From Peromyscus leucopus (lineage: Eukaryota > Chordata > Mammalia > Rodentia > Cricetidae): a stretch of DNA of 64,000 nucleotides. Positions 1-10,456 of the stretch are shown here, one piece after another (positions within the stretch are counted from its first letter, which is position 1; every line of letters begins with the position of its first letter). The notes beneath the pieces are model-generated. The model ran no database searches. It had not been told where the DNA came from and worked only from the letters and a program-made list of their open reading frames with translations. The stretch covers positions 17,547,558-17,611,557 of the forward strand of contig NC_051074.1 in assembly GCF_004664715.2 (NCBI RefSeq). The letters run 5' to 3'. Both the position numbers and the translations under genes were made by a program.

Positions 1-122
1 AAACTAGGTAGCTAACAGTGATATGGCCTACCAGTCACGAGAAATATGCACTTGGCCAAAGTTATCCTTAAGAGAAAGGTTATAACTCACAACAACAAAG
101 GGAAAAACCAAAAAAAGTAGGA

Positions 123-125
<3 letters not shown>

Positions 126-165
<40 letters not shown>
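126..165. repeat. (CA)n microsatellite
   Basis: An uninterrupted CA dinucleotide tract of about 20 units. It lies in AT-rich unique sequence and is probably polymorphic in length. Confidence 0.98.
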
Positions 166-166
<1 letters not shown>

Positions 167-323
167 TTTGGTGTCAACAAGATTGTTCAAATTACATTAT
201 TATGAGGTTATTGTTAATTCATATTTGATCCTTCTATAATTGTAATTTACATCAAAGCACTTATCATGCGATCCACTTTTTAAAAATCTGTGTAATAAAA
301 GTAGTGATTAAAATTTTAATCAA

Positions 324-545
324 GGGCCTGGGGAGATGGATCAACAGTTAAGAGTGTTTACTGCAATTTCAGAATACTCATTTTGGGTTCCCAACACCCA
401 CATACTGGCTCACAACTATTTGTAATTAATTCCACGGAATCTAATAACTTCTGGCTTCTATAAAGTAGGCATCATCCCTGTATGTGCTACGTAGACATAT
501 AGACAGACACTCATACAAATAAAAAAAAAATAAGTAAATCTTATT
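324..545 (+). mobile_element. B2 SINE
   Basis: This is a tRNA-derived B2-type SINE in sense orientation. The head, 'gggagatggatcaacagttaa', corresponds to the B2 Pol III promoter region. The middle keeps the 'cccaacacccacatactggctcacaact' part of the family, and the 3' end is A-rich with AATAAA-like repeats. It is diverged from consensus, so it is not a recent insertion. Confidence 0.85.
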
Positions 546-1859
546 AGAAACAGTGTTTCTCATTGCCCCTGCAGCTTAGACAGAACATCAAATGCCAGAG
601 CCAAACCATTTATAACTTGAAGCAGTGCTTAAGGTTGTAAATAACGGAGAACAGATTGGAGCCTGTAACTTTATGCAAGACTCTAGATTCTCACCCAAAT
701 GTTTCTCACAATCATGGACACTGCCCTAAGACTCTCCCTGTTTGGCAACTAGAACCATCTCAACATGATGGTCTCCTAGTAACCGCGGTGTTTGTCTGGA
801 TGCTGACAAGCTGCCCAGCAGATTTACGGAGCAGTGATAACAGGAGCATGCTGGGATCCCTCACCGTGCACGAGCTTATCCCCATCCAAAACCAAACATA
901 TCTCTATCCCAAAGTAAATCATTCATTTCACAATTGCCTGTACTTTAGAATAAATAAATTTTAATGCCCAGAAGCAGAAATTAAGAAAAGACACTACACT
1001 TCCTCCATTAATATAATCCATACTGACACTCAGATAAATAAGAGTAGAATTTACTTAGAAATAATAAACATTTAGGAGAAACCCAACAATAAATTACTTC
1101 ACTAAATTGACAAATATCTATCAAATGAAATAATCACTAGACATACTTTTGGTGTAAAAAAATAAACAATGAGTACAGAGGAAGTTGTTACCATTATACA
1201 GACTTTAGTCATAGAAATAAAATAAACAAGGAATAGCCTTGCAGATATAACTGTAATTCAAATTTATTTATTAAATATTTAGCCTGTAAGAATAACTCTA
1301 TTTAAGCTTCTAAGATGGGGATTTACTAAACATTAGCATCATTTTTACAAAATTAGCATATCTACTTATCACTCAGGAGAGAAAGAACAGTGTGGAAACG
1401 ATGCCACTATAATACAGAGAATAACATCATGAAGCAAGAATGTGCTAGATTGTACAATGTGGGAAAAGCATATTTGTAAAAACTACAATATGCAAATGTA
1501 TTTTCTCATTTAAATTATGTCCATTGGAAAAATAATAAATTATAAAAATTTAAAACAATGCATGTTAACTAGGAGGCAGAAATGTTCGAGTATATGAATT
1601 CACAAATTCACATTCTAGCTTACTAAATAAAATATGACAGACACAACAGCAATTACTCTACAATGATCACTACTTTCATAGCGAAAAGCTCAGCAACCTA
1701 TATAGCTGGGATGAGGCAAATAAGTAAGTAAACTGTGGTAAGTCTATGTAAGGAATTATTACATTGCCATTAAATACAACATTTTCCAAAAATTCCTCCT
1801 AATTACATCATAGCCCCAATGCTAAGTAAACATGAGCAAGTTATATACTGTAAATAATA
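546..1859. other. Unique AT-rich sequence; weak candidate exon or pseudogene at 600-970
   Basis: No repeat was recognised here. The part from about 600 to 970 is less AT-rich than its surroundings, has an open frame of 102 codons on the plus strand (656-964), and ends next to AATAAA-like motifs (AATAAATAAATTTT). No protein family was recognised, so this could be a fragment of a processed pseudogene or simply unique DNA. The rest is AT-rich with no visible structure. Confidence 0.3.
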
Positions 1860-2405
1860 TGTATAAATTTTTATCTTTATTAGCTCCTTGAGAATTTCAT
1901 AACCGACTCTTCCAAATCCACTCACCTATCTACCCAACTCTGTCTCTCAAGATCAATTGTTCTTCTCAAATATTCTTAGACTGTGGCCTTCCAGTGGAGT
2001 GTGGGCAACATCCTTAACAAAAGCTGACTCTCCATCAGTGGCTAGCAATTGCTTATTGGCTAGGGCTGGGATGTCATGCCCAATGCCCCTTTCTATGCTG
2101 GGATTTGGGCTGGCTTCAGCTGGAACAGATCTTGCACATGCCTTTGCAACTGCTCTGAGTCCATATTTGCCACTTCCTTGAGTTGTCTAGAAGAAATGGT
2201 CTCCTTGTTGTCGCCCATCTCCCCCTCTTCTGTAATAATCACTGAACCTTACGAAAAGGGGATGGTGTGTGTTTTTTCCATTTAGAGATGATTATTCTGC
2301 AGTCCTATTTTATACACAGTTGGGTTCATCATAATCTACCACAAATAGAAGCTTCTCTAGTGAGGGTTGAGAAATGCATTATTCTAAAGATATAAGTACA
2401 AATAA
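1860..2405 (-). mobile_element. L1 (Lx-type) 3' UTR fragment, antisense
   Basis: Read on the plus strand it starts T-rich and continues 'ctccttgagaatttcat', then 'aaaagctgactctcc' and 'aagcttctctagtgagggttg'. These are hallmarks of the rodent Lx-type L1 3' UTR read backwards. Three other antisense copies here begin at the same T-rich end, as expected for 5'-truncated L1 insertions with the poly(A) end on the left. Confidence 0.75.
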
Positions 2406-2479
2406 TTAATAAAAATATCAAACTATTGTGTAATTTCTCTTAAGGGGATAGAAAAATATTCTGTCCACCATGAATAGTG

Positions 2480-2900
2480 CATTGAAGATAAACAAACAAA
2501 AATACTTCCATTCAACCCTACCTGGGTGAACCAGAAAGATTATTGGGGTCCCATATAAGAGCATGAGGAACCTCTTAGAGTAGAATGGATGACTCAAGGG
2601 CAGCTTAAAAGCACACATGAGTTGGGTGAAAAGCTCAGGAAGCTGAGTCCCGGCAGCACCCTGACAAACTTCAGGTCGCTGCATCAGACAGTATCCTTTC
2701 CTCAGGAACTGTTTATTGCTTCATAAACTCTGGGATGGTCCTTATCAATCTCCACACAGTCTGAGCTTCCTGAGCCCCGTGATTGCTCACACCTTCCTGA
2801 ATCTTATGACTCTCCCACTTCCTTTTAGGAGGAAATATTTCAGTTCAGAGGAAGTAGCTATAGAGTACTAACCTTGTACACAACATGTAAAATGAGTATC
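2480..2900. mobile_element. Possible old retroelement fragment, family not assigned
   Basis: This segment is more GC-rich than its surroundings and has the look of a dispersed rodent retroelement ('gtgaaccagaaagattattg', 'cacagtctgagcttcctgag'). I could not place it in a family or find termini. An 88-codon minus-strand open frame across it resembles no protein I know. It could equally be unique DNA. Confidence 0.3.
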
Positions 2901-3237
2901 TCAGATAGAACAAAGCAATCATTCTGCAATGACAAATAAATAAGACTATAAAATTCTAAAACACATTCAAATGAAAACTAATCAAAGAAAAACCTTGTTT
3001 CTCTTTATCTTCTTGGTTAAAGAAAATAAAAGAGGGTGAAAAGTTCAAAAGCCTTGGGAGCGAGGAGAGGGAAGATCTTGTCATAGATTGTTAGAGAGAC
3101 TGAAAGACACTAAGAAAAATATTTAGTAATACAATTTCAATGGACTTGCTCTTTTATCTAGCCAGGATAATTGTGGAAACTAGGCACATGCAAATTAAAC
3201 TCAAAATATATATGCAGAAATATTCATTTCAGAATTG

Positions 3238-3238
<1 letters not shown>

Positions 3239-3272
<34 letters not shown>
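3239..3272. repeat. (CA)n microsatellite
   Basis: A pure CA tract of 17 units followed directly by a T run. Confidence 0.98.
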
Positions 3273-3274
<2 letters not shown>

Positions 3275-3522
3275 TTTTTTTCCAGCAACAGTTAGAGTTA
3301 TTTGTATCAATGTAGATAGAGGAATTTTTACAAGAAAAATCAAATTTTATTTAAATGTTTTTCACATTTGCAATCCTGTTCAAAAAATGCTGAATGTCAG
3401 CAATATAATATATACATTAAACATTTTACTTTTAAGTTCTGATGATTTCACATAGGGCTTCATACATGGTAGGCAAACAGTCTACCATTATATACACAGT
3501 AAACACATTTAAAATTTATTGA

Positions 3523-3730
3523 TGGGTTTGCAGAGATGTTTTAGCAGTTAATATCATGTACTACTCTTACAGATGACCTGGGTTTGGTTCATAGCAGCTA
3601 CATTGGACAGCTCAACACATTCATTCCAAGGGATACAAATATATGCTAGCCTCCATAGCCAACCAAACTAACATGCACATTCCACCTCACAATGCACATA
3701 ATTAGACACAAAATTTAAACCTTAAGAACT
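3523..3730 (+). mobile_element. B3/B2-type SINE, diverged
   Basis: The order of motifs is that of a sense B3/B2 SINE: a 'gggtttgcagagatg' head, 'gacctgggtttggttcatagcagc', and a 3' part rich in CACATGCACA-like words ending in an A-rich stretch. It is strongly diverged. Confidence 0.7.
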
Positions 3731-3769
3731 TATTTGTACATTAATTTGTTTTGTTGTTGTTGTTTACTA

Positions 3770-3895
3770 GAGTCTTGTAAAGTTGTCCAAGGTTTCATTG
3801 GCTCCATCTGTAGTCTTGGCATACCTTAAACTTATAATCCTCCTGCCTCAGTCTCTTGAAGAGCTGGAATTACAAGCCTATGTCACCATGAATAG
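3770..3895 (-). mobile_element. Old B1/proto-B1 SINE, antisense
   Basis: The antisense B1 (7SL-derived) signature is visible: 'ctcctgcctcagtctcttg' followed by 'agctggaattacaagcc' and 'tgtcaccatg'. The left part is degraded and preceded by a T/TTG-rich stretch that would be the old A tail. Its divergence suggests an early B1 or proto-B1 copy. Confidence 0.6.
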
Positions 3896-4006
3896 TTGAT
3901 ATTGTATTATTGATGCTGATTCCACTGGTGCAAGGGTTAAAACACAGAATCCAGGAAGACAAGCTTAAAAATAAAACAAGATGAAATAAATACACATAGA
4001 AATATC

Positions 4007-4357
4007 TGGGGCCCCCAACTGGATCAGGCCCTCTGAATGGGTGAGACAGTTGATTGGCTTGATCTGTTTGGGAGGCATCCAGGCAGTGGGACCAGGTCCT
4101 GTGCTCATTGCATGAGTTGGCTGTTTGAAACCTGGGGCTTATGCAGGGTCGCTTGGCTCCGCATGGGAGGAGGGGCCTGGACCTGCTTCAACTGAGTCTA
4201 CCAGGTTGATCTCATTCCTGGGAGGGGGAGGCTTTGCCCTGGAGGAGGTGGGAATGGGGCGTGGGCTTGGGGGAAGGGGAGGGGGTGGGAGTGGGGAGAA
4301 CAAGGTAATCCGTGGCTGATATGTAGAACTGAATTGTACTGTAAAATAAAATAAAAC
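4007..4357 (+). mobile_element. 5'-truncated young L1 3' end, sense
   Basis: This is a 351-bp L1 3' UTR with 'cccccaactggatcaggccc' at the 5' side, 'gcatgagttggctgtttgaa', a long G-rich purine tract (4218-4300) and an AATAAAATAAAACA tail. A 7-bp direct repeat, 'aaatatc', flanks it (4000-4006 and 4358-4364) and is the likely target-site duplication. The same 3' end recurs in antisense at 14.3 and 56.5 kb. Confidence 0.85.
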
Positions 4358-4616
4358 AAATATCAATATAACTTTGAACTATAACTTTGATGTATAAGAA
4401 TTTAATGTACTCATGGATAGTATAATAGATATAAAATAAATTCATCCAGAAAACATTAGCTTTTTGTCTATTTATTTAAATTTAATTAAATTTTTCTATT
4501 AACTATTGATAATTTCAATACTTTGGAGTTTTGTTTTGTTTTTCTGTAAGTACAATGCCAAATAATAAATTAGTGGTTTTCATTAAATATAAAATGAAAG
4601 AATCATTGTTTTTTGC

Positions 4617-4638
4617 TTTTTTTTTTTTTTTTTTTTTT
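4617..4638. repeat. Poly(T) tract
   Basis: A run of 22 T. It may be the remnant tail of an antisense retroposed sequence lying to its right, but no matching target-site duplication was found. Confidence 0.9.
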
Positions 4639-4839
4639 AGTTTAAAAGCAACTAACACAGAAATCCCAGTTGTCTAAAAAACATGAGAAAGCTCTGAAGA
4701 AACTTACCCTATGTATTTAAGTACTGCCCCAATGAAGAAAGGCATATGCTGCCATTATACATGAAAAACTGGAGAAGAACATATATGAGTACAGTATTGT
4801 TTAATCCTTGTAAGACACAATCACTGTTTTGTTGATCAG

Positions 4840-5460
4840 AGGTCGAAGTATTGCTAATTCCTCTTGGTGTGCTTCTGGAGGAAATCCCACAGACTCAACC
4901 CAAGAAGGGAAAAACCTGAGTGAGTGTCAGAGGTGAGAAAAGATTGCCTACATTGCCTACAGTGTCCTGAAGTTGAACTAGAGGATGAGAGAAGAGAATG
5001 GCAAGAATATCCACATAGATTTCTGTCAATTGGTGACTGCAGTTGGCATCTCTAACACAGAGAACCAAGGTATTTCTGCCTATTCTACAGCAAAAATTTT
5101 GAACTGCAAATCAGAACTCCAAGTGGGGCTGTGTAATGAGGATCATGGAAATTTTGGTGATTGTAAAAGCTTTCTGAATGCATACCAACCAAATGATAAA
5201 CCAAAATCGGGTATCTAATAGATCCGAGATGGTCCTCCAGCAGCGCTCACTAGCACTGTGTGTCTCGCGACTTCACCGCGACTTTGGTTCCGAACATACT
5301 ATGTGGACATCTTCCACAGCACATGTCGTCCTGCTGAATACCTGACATGAAACCACTCTGCTCAGATTCGAGACTACTGTGTGTTAGGAGCGGCAGTGTT
5401 TTTCTCTATCCTTTATATGCTCTGATAGAAATGAGGCTGCAACTATGAAAAGCAAAGAAT
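4840..5460 (+). pseudogene. Candidate processed pseudogene or unknown CpG-rich unit
   Basis: A 77-codon open frame (4985-5218) ends in TAA and is followed by a CpG-rich stretch. About 11 CpGs fall in some 190 bp (5207-5392), in a window where CpG is otherwise rare. An alternative short frame just upstream reads CLHCLQCPEVELEDERREW, which looks coding-like but breaks soon after. No family was recognised, and there is no clear poly(A) tail on the plus strand. It could be a retroposed transcript end, an exon of an unknown transcript, or chance. Confidence 0.25.
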
Positions 5461-5954
5461 TTACTATTTTTCTCCCCTCATTCCTCAGCATGGCAGTATT
5501 CAACAAGATTTTTTTTGGGTTGTACTCTGTCAGAATGGTTGATTTTTCAGAATTGAAAATTTGCTGTTTGATTTTCTGACTTGAATTTTATAGAATAATC
5601 ATAAAGTAAAATCTAGCTTGAGATAGGACAGACAATTTATATTTCTCTAAACATACTTGTGTCATATTGCACTACTTATTTATTCGGAATAGATTTCACA
5701 TCATTGATGATGATAAATCAAAATATCAATTAACACTGAAAATCATTGAAGATCTATGTCCTGCAGTATTATTTATCACTCAAAATTTGATTGTGTGTAT
5801 GAAAATAAATAAGAGCATCCATCTCAGCAGTGTACAAATTTACCTGTGTTTGAACACATGAGGAAATATATGTATGTCAAAGAGAGATAAATTTCCTTAT
5901 GATTTATATTATGAATGTTTGACTTAAATTACACACCTAAATAATTTTACAGGA
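5461..5954. other. Unique AT-rich sequence
   Basis: No repeat, coding frame or regulatory motif stands out in this AT-rich stretch. Confidence 0.5.
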
Positions 5955-6233
5955 TGGTGGTTCGAATAAGGACAGTAATATTGCCTCTAGGCTCTTATGT
6001 TTGAATGCTTGGCCCCTAGTTGGTGGGACAATTTTGGAAGATTTAGGAGATGTGACCTTATTGGAGAAGGTGTGTCACTGGAAATAGGCTTTGAGGTTTA
6101 AACAGCCCATGCCAGGCCCAGTCTCCCAGTCTTTCTACACCATTCTTAGGGATCAGTTATAAGCTCTTGACTACTGCTCCAGCACAGTGCCTGCCTGCCT
6201 GGGGCAATGCTTGACAACATGATGATCATGAAC
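5955..6233 (+). mobile_element. Dispersed rodent TG...CA repeat, 5' part
   Basis: This is a diverged copy of an abundant rodent repeat recognised by 'tggtggttcgaataagg', 'tgtttgaatgcttggcccc', 'tgtgaccttattggagaagg' and 'ctcttgactactgctccagc'. Its 3' part continues at 6724. Two more copies are at 24.2 kb (antisense) and 58.3 kb (sense). The ends, TGTGG...AAGACA, suggest an LTR-type element, but I could not assign a family name. Confidence 0.65.
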
Positions 6234-6717
6234 TGTAGATGAATTTCTAAAAAGTCTTATTAAATAAGAAACACAAAGCCAAACACTGGGGCAATAGCCA
6301 AAGAAATCAGAGAAATAGTAAATACCCACGACTAGCCTTAGCGACTAGCCTTAGCTTACCACTTTGCCATCGCTTCCCCAGAGAGACTTTTTTCCTGTCT
6401 AACTTGTGCATTTATTGCCTTCCTGTTCTGCCTTCTCACTGGCTCTAAGCCCAGCCACATCACTTCCTCATCACTGCCTGTCTATACAGACCTCCAGGTC
6501 TCTATGGTTGGTACTGGGATTAAAGGCGTATGTCAGCACACTTGGCTGTGTCCTTGACCACACAGAGACTCTGGCTGCCATGTGATCAGATTAAGGGCGT
6601 GTGCTACCACCTCTTGACTTTTGTTTATGGCTCACTATGTGACCTCTGATCTCAAGAAAAACTTTATTAACATACCAATAAAATATCACATTTCAACAAA
6701 AATTAAATATCACCACA
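6234..6717. mobile_element. 484-bp LTR-like insertion containing B1-type sequence
   Basis: The insertion begins TGTAG, ends CACCACA, and is flanked by a 6-bp direct repeat 'atgaac' (6228-6233 and 6718-6723). Removing it restores the continuity of the host repeat. TG...CA ends with a 6-bp duplication are typical of class II (ERVK-type) endogenous retrovirus LTRs. Inside are B1-type words in antisense sense ('actgggattaaaggcgta', 'cacagagactctggctgcc'). No internal retroviral genes are present. A related copy lies at 29.75 kb. Confidence 0.6.
6329..6354. repeat. 13-bp perfect tandem duplication
   Basis: The unit cgactagccttag occurs twice head to tail inside the LTR-like insertion. This is a local duplication, absent from the related copy at 29.8 kb. 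Confidence 0.95.
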
Positions 6718-6723
6718 ATGAAC

Positions 6724-6815
6724 TAATTGAAACTGCAACTAAGCCCCACTTAAATGCTTGGTGTTAGTTGTATTCTCAGTCACTGTCTCTTTATAGCAAT
6801 AGAACAGTAACTAAG
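6724..6815 (+). mobile_element. Dispersed rodent TG...CA repeat, 3' part
   Basis: This continues the element interrupted at 6233. It carries 'caactaagccccacttaaatg', 'cactgtctctttatagcaat' and the terminal 'aacagtaactaagaca', matching the 3' end of this dispersed family. Confidence 0.65.
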
Positions 6816-6821
6816 ACACAC

Positions 6822-7125
6822 ACTGATTTTCATAGTGGTTGTACAAGTTTGTGTTCCCACCAAAAACAAAAAAGAAGTTGGTATATTCATACCAACATTT
6901 GTCATCATTTGGGTTTTGTGGATGTTTATTTGTTTTTGTTCTAATTTTTAATCTTATCTACTGGGACTGGAGTAGGATGAAGTTTCAAAGTATTTATAAT
7001 TGGCATTCCCCTTCATGGCTAAGGATGTTGAAAAAAAAGTTTTAGATATTTCTCAACTATTTGTATGAACCCACTGTTTAGTTCAGTTTTCCATTATTTA
7101 AAGGTTTTTCTTCCCTTTTTAATAG
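6822..7125 (-). mobile_element. Old L1 ORF2 fragment, antisense
   Basis: The plus strand reads 'ttttcatagtggttgtacaa', 'tgtgttcccacc', 'accaacatttgtcatcattt' and 'cattccccttcatggctaag'. These are the familiar words of L1 ORF2 (reverse-transcriptase end) read in antisense. The coding frame is destroyed. Confidence 0.75.
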
Positions 7126-7131
7126 TCATTT

Positions 7132-7240
7132 TTAGATTTATTTATATTTTATGTGTAAATGTTTTACCTACATATATGTAGATATGCCTGCTGCTATCTG
7201 GTGTCACAGAAGCCTGGAGAGGCGGCTGGATCCCCTAAAA
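7132..7240 (-). mobile_element. Truncated B3/B2 SINE, antisense
   Basis: The antisense SINE tail 'agatttatttatattttatg' is followed by 'cacagaagcctggagaggcg' and 'ggatccccta', as in B3/B2. The promoter half is missing. Confidence 0.7.
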
Positions 7241-8174
7241 CTAGCCGTCATGCTAAAATTAGGGTAAACACAATCATGCATTTTGGTGTGTTGACTAAAC
7301 ACATTTCCACAAACACTGCAAAACATACAGCCTTCTTTTTCAATTTGATACATGAATTTGAAAACATGAAAATTCTGGAAAAAATAATCTTTATTTAGTA
7401 CATTTGTGACTCCATTTTTTGAACACCATAAATGTGTTCCAAGACAATTTTCAATGATGCACATACAGCTGCAATCTGACATTAAAGCTCAAAGAAAAAT
7501 GTGATCATGAATCATATGTCTTTATTACACTTTCATAGGTCATGTCTCCCCAGAGGCAAATATCCCTGACTTTACAATCACACCTTATTCATGCATTGCT
7601 TTTTTGGCAGTGTCTACACTTGTGAAGAATATTTTTGAAAAGGAAATGAACTAAATAAAAGTAGAATTGAAATATCTGATGAACACCTTAAAAACTTCCA
7701 CAAAAAAACAGTGTCCAATATCTCATCATCCCTCCCGCCTTTTACTTTTATCATGAAAATACTTAAGCACCAGTGAATTTTTATGACTGAGATATGTTCA
7801 TTTCCTTTATTAGTATTTGCTAGCTTAGGAGTTAAGGACAAAATTGGAAGACTTTCCAAAGTGGGTGCCACATGACCAGGTTTTGTGAGGGTACTTTCTT
7901 TTATTTGGGGGAAATTATTTTGTAATGCTGGACATCAGGACATAAGGGAATTATGCAGAGATTCTCTTTTCTTCATCACATTTCTCTAGTGTTTGTGTAT
8001 TTAATGTATGGCTCGAGGCAATTCTTCATGCAATGTGGTCCAGAGTCCTATAGACTTAAAACTATTTCACTCCCTCTGCAGTGTTCTTCCTCAGAACATA
8101 ATTGTATCTTCTCCTTCAAAACTTGGGATTTTAGCAGTATCGTGTACTTTTCAGTTAGACTACATGTGAGTGTT
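7241..8174. other. Unique AT-rich sequence
   Basis: No repeat was recognised. Short open frames on both strands are not supported by any known protein motif. Confidence 0.5.
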
Positions 8175-8176
8175 AC

Positions 8177-8380
8177 AGCTCTGGAGGGAAAGATATCCTG
8201 ACTTGTCAGAAAGTCAGGTTATACCTAAAGCCAAAGCTTTGGGACAGCTCTGGAGGCTGGAACCACAATAGGACAGCTCAGCTCTGGAGGGAGAGGTATC
8301 CTGACTGTTGGGAAGCCAGGCTACACCTAGAGCCACAACAGGACAGCTCTGGTTTCAGGGCCAGGGTGGGTTTCTTTGGC
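8177..8380. repeat. ~103-bp tandem duplication, possibly part of an old LTR
   Basis: Two copies of a unit beginning 'agctctggaggg' start at 8177 and 8280. Each continues with 'tatcctgact', 'cagg(t/c)ta(t/c)acct' and 'acagctctgg'. The copies differ by many substitutions and small gaps, so the duplication is old. Tandem units like this are common in LTR U3 regions, but no LTR ends were found. Confidence 0.7.
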
Positions 8381-8420
8381 TGGCCCCTTTTCCCTGCACT
8401 ATACACCTAAGCCAGCCATT

Positions 8421-9079
8421 GAATGTTCTCTAACACAAGTGACTTCTTCATATTTTCCACAGTGATTGTAAGGAACCCATCAGTATTCTTTATAGGCTAG
8501 GCTCACAACCGAAATGTCAAGAATCCATCAATAGAACTAATGCTTTACCTTCTCTGTTTTGGTTTTGGATTATTATTTAAGTATCTAGGAGAAATAAAAA
8601 GTATGTTTCTTTACCACTAAACTGCTAATTGCTGAATAGAAACTGGTGTAAAGCTTATAAGTTAAAATATTTTAGTAATAAAGAAAGAACGAAGTTTTGG
8701 AAATTATGCAGGAGATAAAATTTTTATAATATGATTTTTCTATTAATAGTGTTATTTATGGTTTAAGTATTCTTAATCCACAAATTCAAAATGTCCTGAA
8801 AATAACACTTTCTCTAAACAATTGTATCTACAACATAATGTCATACTTGAAAAACTCTATACCTGGCCTTTTGAAACAAGTTAAAGTTGAGGGTTGGTAC
8901 AATGAACATATTGTTAAAATCTGAATAATTGTTAATTCTGAAATATTTCTGATCTTGAGCCATTCAAATAAAGGATAGTCACTTTTATTTTCATTTAACT
9001 TAATAAATATCCATATCCTTTCTGTAGTGTTTGCTTGAGCTTCTCTTAGCTTTACTATGTCATGAATTAGTTGCTGAGA
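8421..9079. other. Unique AT-rich sequence
   Basis: Nothing beyond AT-rich unique DNA is visible. Confidence 0.5.
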
Positions 9080-9480
9080 TGTTAATAGGCTGCCAGAAAA
9101 TGTCCGTTTCCTTGATAATCAGTATTCCACACTCTTGTGTTCACTGTGGCATTATAAACAACAGCAAGGAAGTAGTAACAATCTAAGTCTCCATCAACTG
9201 ATGAAACAATGAGCCTAGCATGGACCCAGGTGTTAAGGAAGAATGTCTTAGAAAGACTAAGACAGCACAAGAAGAAGTAGAGGTCATCATGCTAATTGAA
9301 CATATCCTAGCGCTGGGAGATCTCATTCACATGGAGAGAACTCAGAGACCCGATTGCAAAGTAGTTGAGAGCAAAATGGTTACTAGGAAAAAAAAATGTT
9401 TGTCAGGGGTGATCAAAGCTTACTAACACATGGTTGATAGGACAAGCCATGCTGGCATATGGCCACATGGTATGTTGACT
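9080..9480 (+). mobile_element. Old mammalian L1, ORF2 end and 3' UTR, sense
   Basis: The sequence keeps 'caacagcaaggaagtagtaac' and 'ctaagtctccatcaactga', which match the last part of L1 ORF2. It continues through 'ctcattcacatggaga' and 'aaaatggttactagg', typical of the 3' region of ancient L1 (L1M-type) copies. Multiple frameshifts and stops make it non-coding. Confidence 0.7.
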
Positions 9481-9558
9481 GTGTAATTAATTTTGTCCTA
9501 TGTATTTAAAAGTTTAAAAAGTATTTTAAGGCTTTCATTCTAAATACATAAAAATTTG

Positions 9559-9560
<2 letters not shown>

Positions 9561-9598
<38 letters not shown>
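9561..9598. repeat. (GT)n microsatellite
   Basis: A pure GT tract of 19 units. Confidence 0.98.
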
Positions 9599-9599
<1 letters not shown>

Positions 9600-10340
9600 T
9601 GTTTAGGCTTGTTTAAACATTATTTAATGTATGTAGTATTGAATTTAGGTGATTATTAATAACTACATTTTAATTTTTTAACAGTAAATCTACTACAAAG
9701 AGAAAAAAATGTATTTTTTAAAATTTGTTTGATATTTGTGGAATATTTGTTGTAGAAAGGAAAAAACGTTCATACTTTGAACATTTTATTTTTTTTGAAA
9801 GGAACATTAATACATCTCAAAAAATGGAGGGTTTTGTACAAACTTCGGCGAGAATTCAGAACTGAGAGTTACCATGGTAGTTTGCAACAAACTAAAAAAG
9901 ATAGAAGTAATCGCTATTATGGGCGTGCTAAGAATAAGCCTTGTTAGACCAAACTCACTCTGTTGAGAGGCTTGCCTGGATGGAAAATCAGAAAGAAATG
10001 CATTAGACTAGAAATATGCCTATTTCAGTACGGTGCTTACAAGTCTTTCTTGCTATCCTCCTGAATGAGAGGGGGAAATATGAGTGGAATGATTACACAA
10101 TTAGATGAACTTGTGTCTGATTGAACAACTATACTCAGAGGTTTCCAATTAATGGATCACACCAGTTTTGATGGGCATTATCTTTCATTCTGTGCCTCAA
10201 GATAGCACTTTATCCAGAAACTTAAATGAGGATCCTAATGAATATTGATGAGATTTTTGAATGATATGAAGCTAGAATTGAAGAAAAATTAAACCAGAGT
10301 CTCCAAAATGGGAGGCAAAAAATAAGACATGTAAATGCCT
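9599..10340. other. Unique AT-rich sequence
   Basis: No recognised repeat or gene. Confidence 0.5.
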
Positions 10341-10341
10341 G

Positions 10342-10376
10342 AACACACATACTCACATAGATACATACACATACAT

Positions 10377-10407
<31 letters not shown>

Positions 10408-10456
10408 TACACACACATAGACATATAACACTCACATAGACATACACACACATACC
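10342..10456. repeat. Imperfect (CA)n cluster
   Basis: A pure CA core (about 10378-10405) is embedded in degenerate ACACAT/ACATAG words. The two minus-strand open frames over it (60-69 codons, Val/Cys-rich) are translations of the repeat and are not genes. Confidence 0.95.

Noticed and set aside
10342..10456. Regularly repeated CA blocks considered as a CRISPR-like or spaced array
   Set aside because: These are ordinary degenerate dinucleotide repeats without unique spacers, in a mammalian genome.
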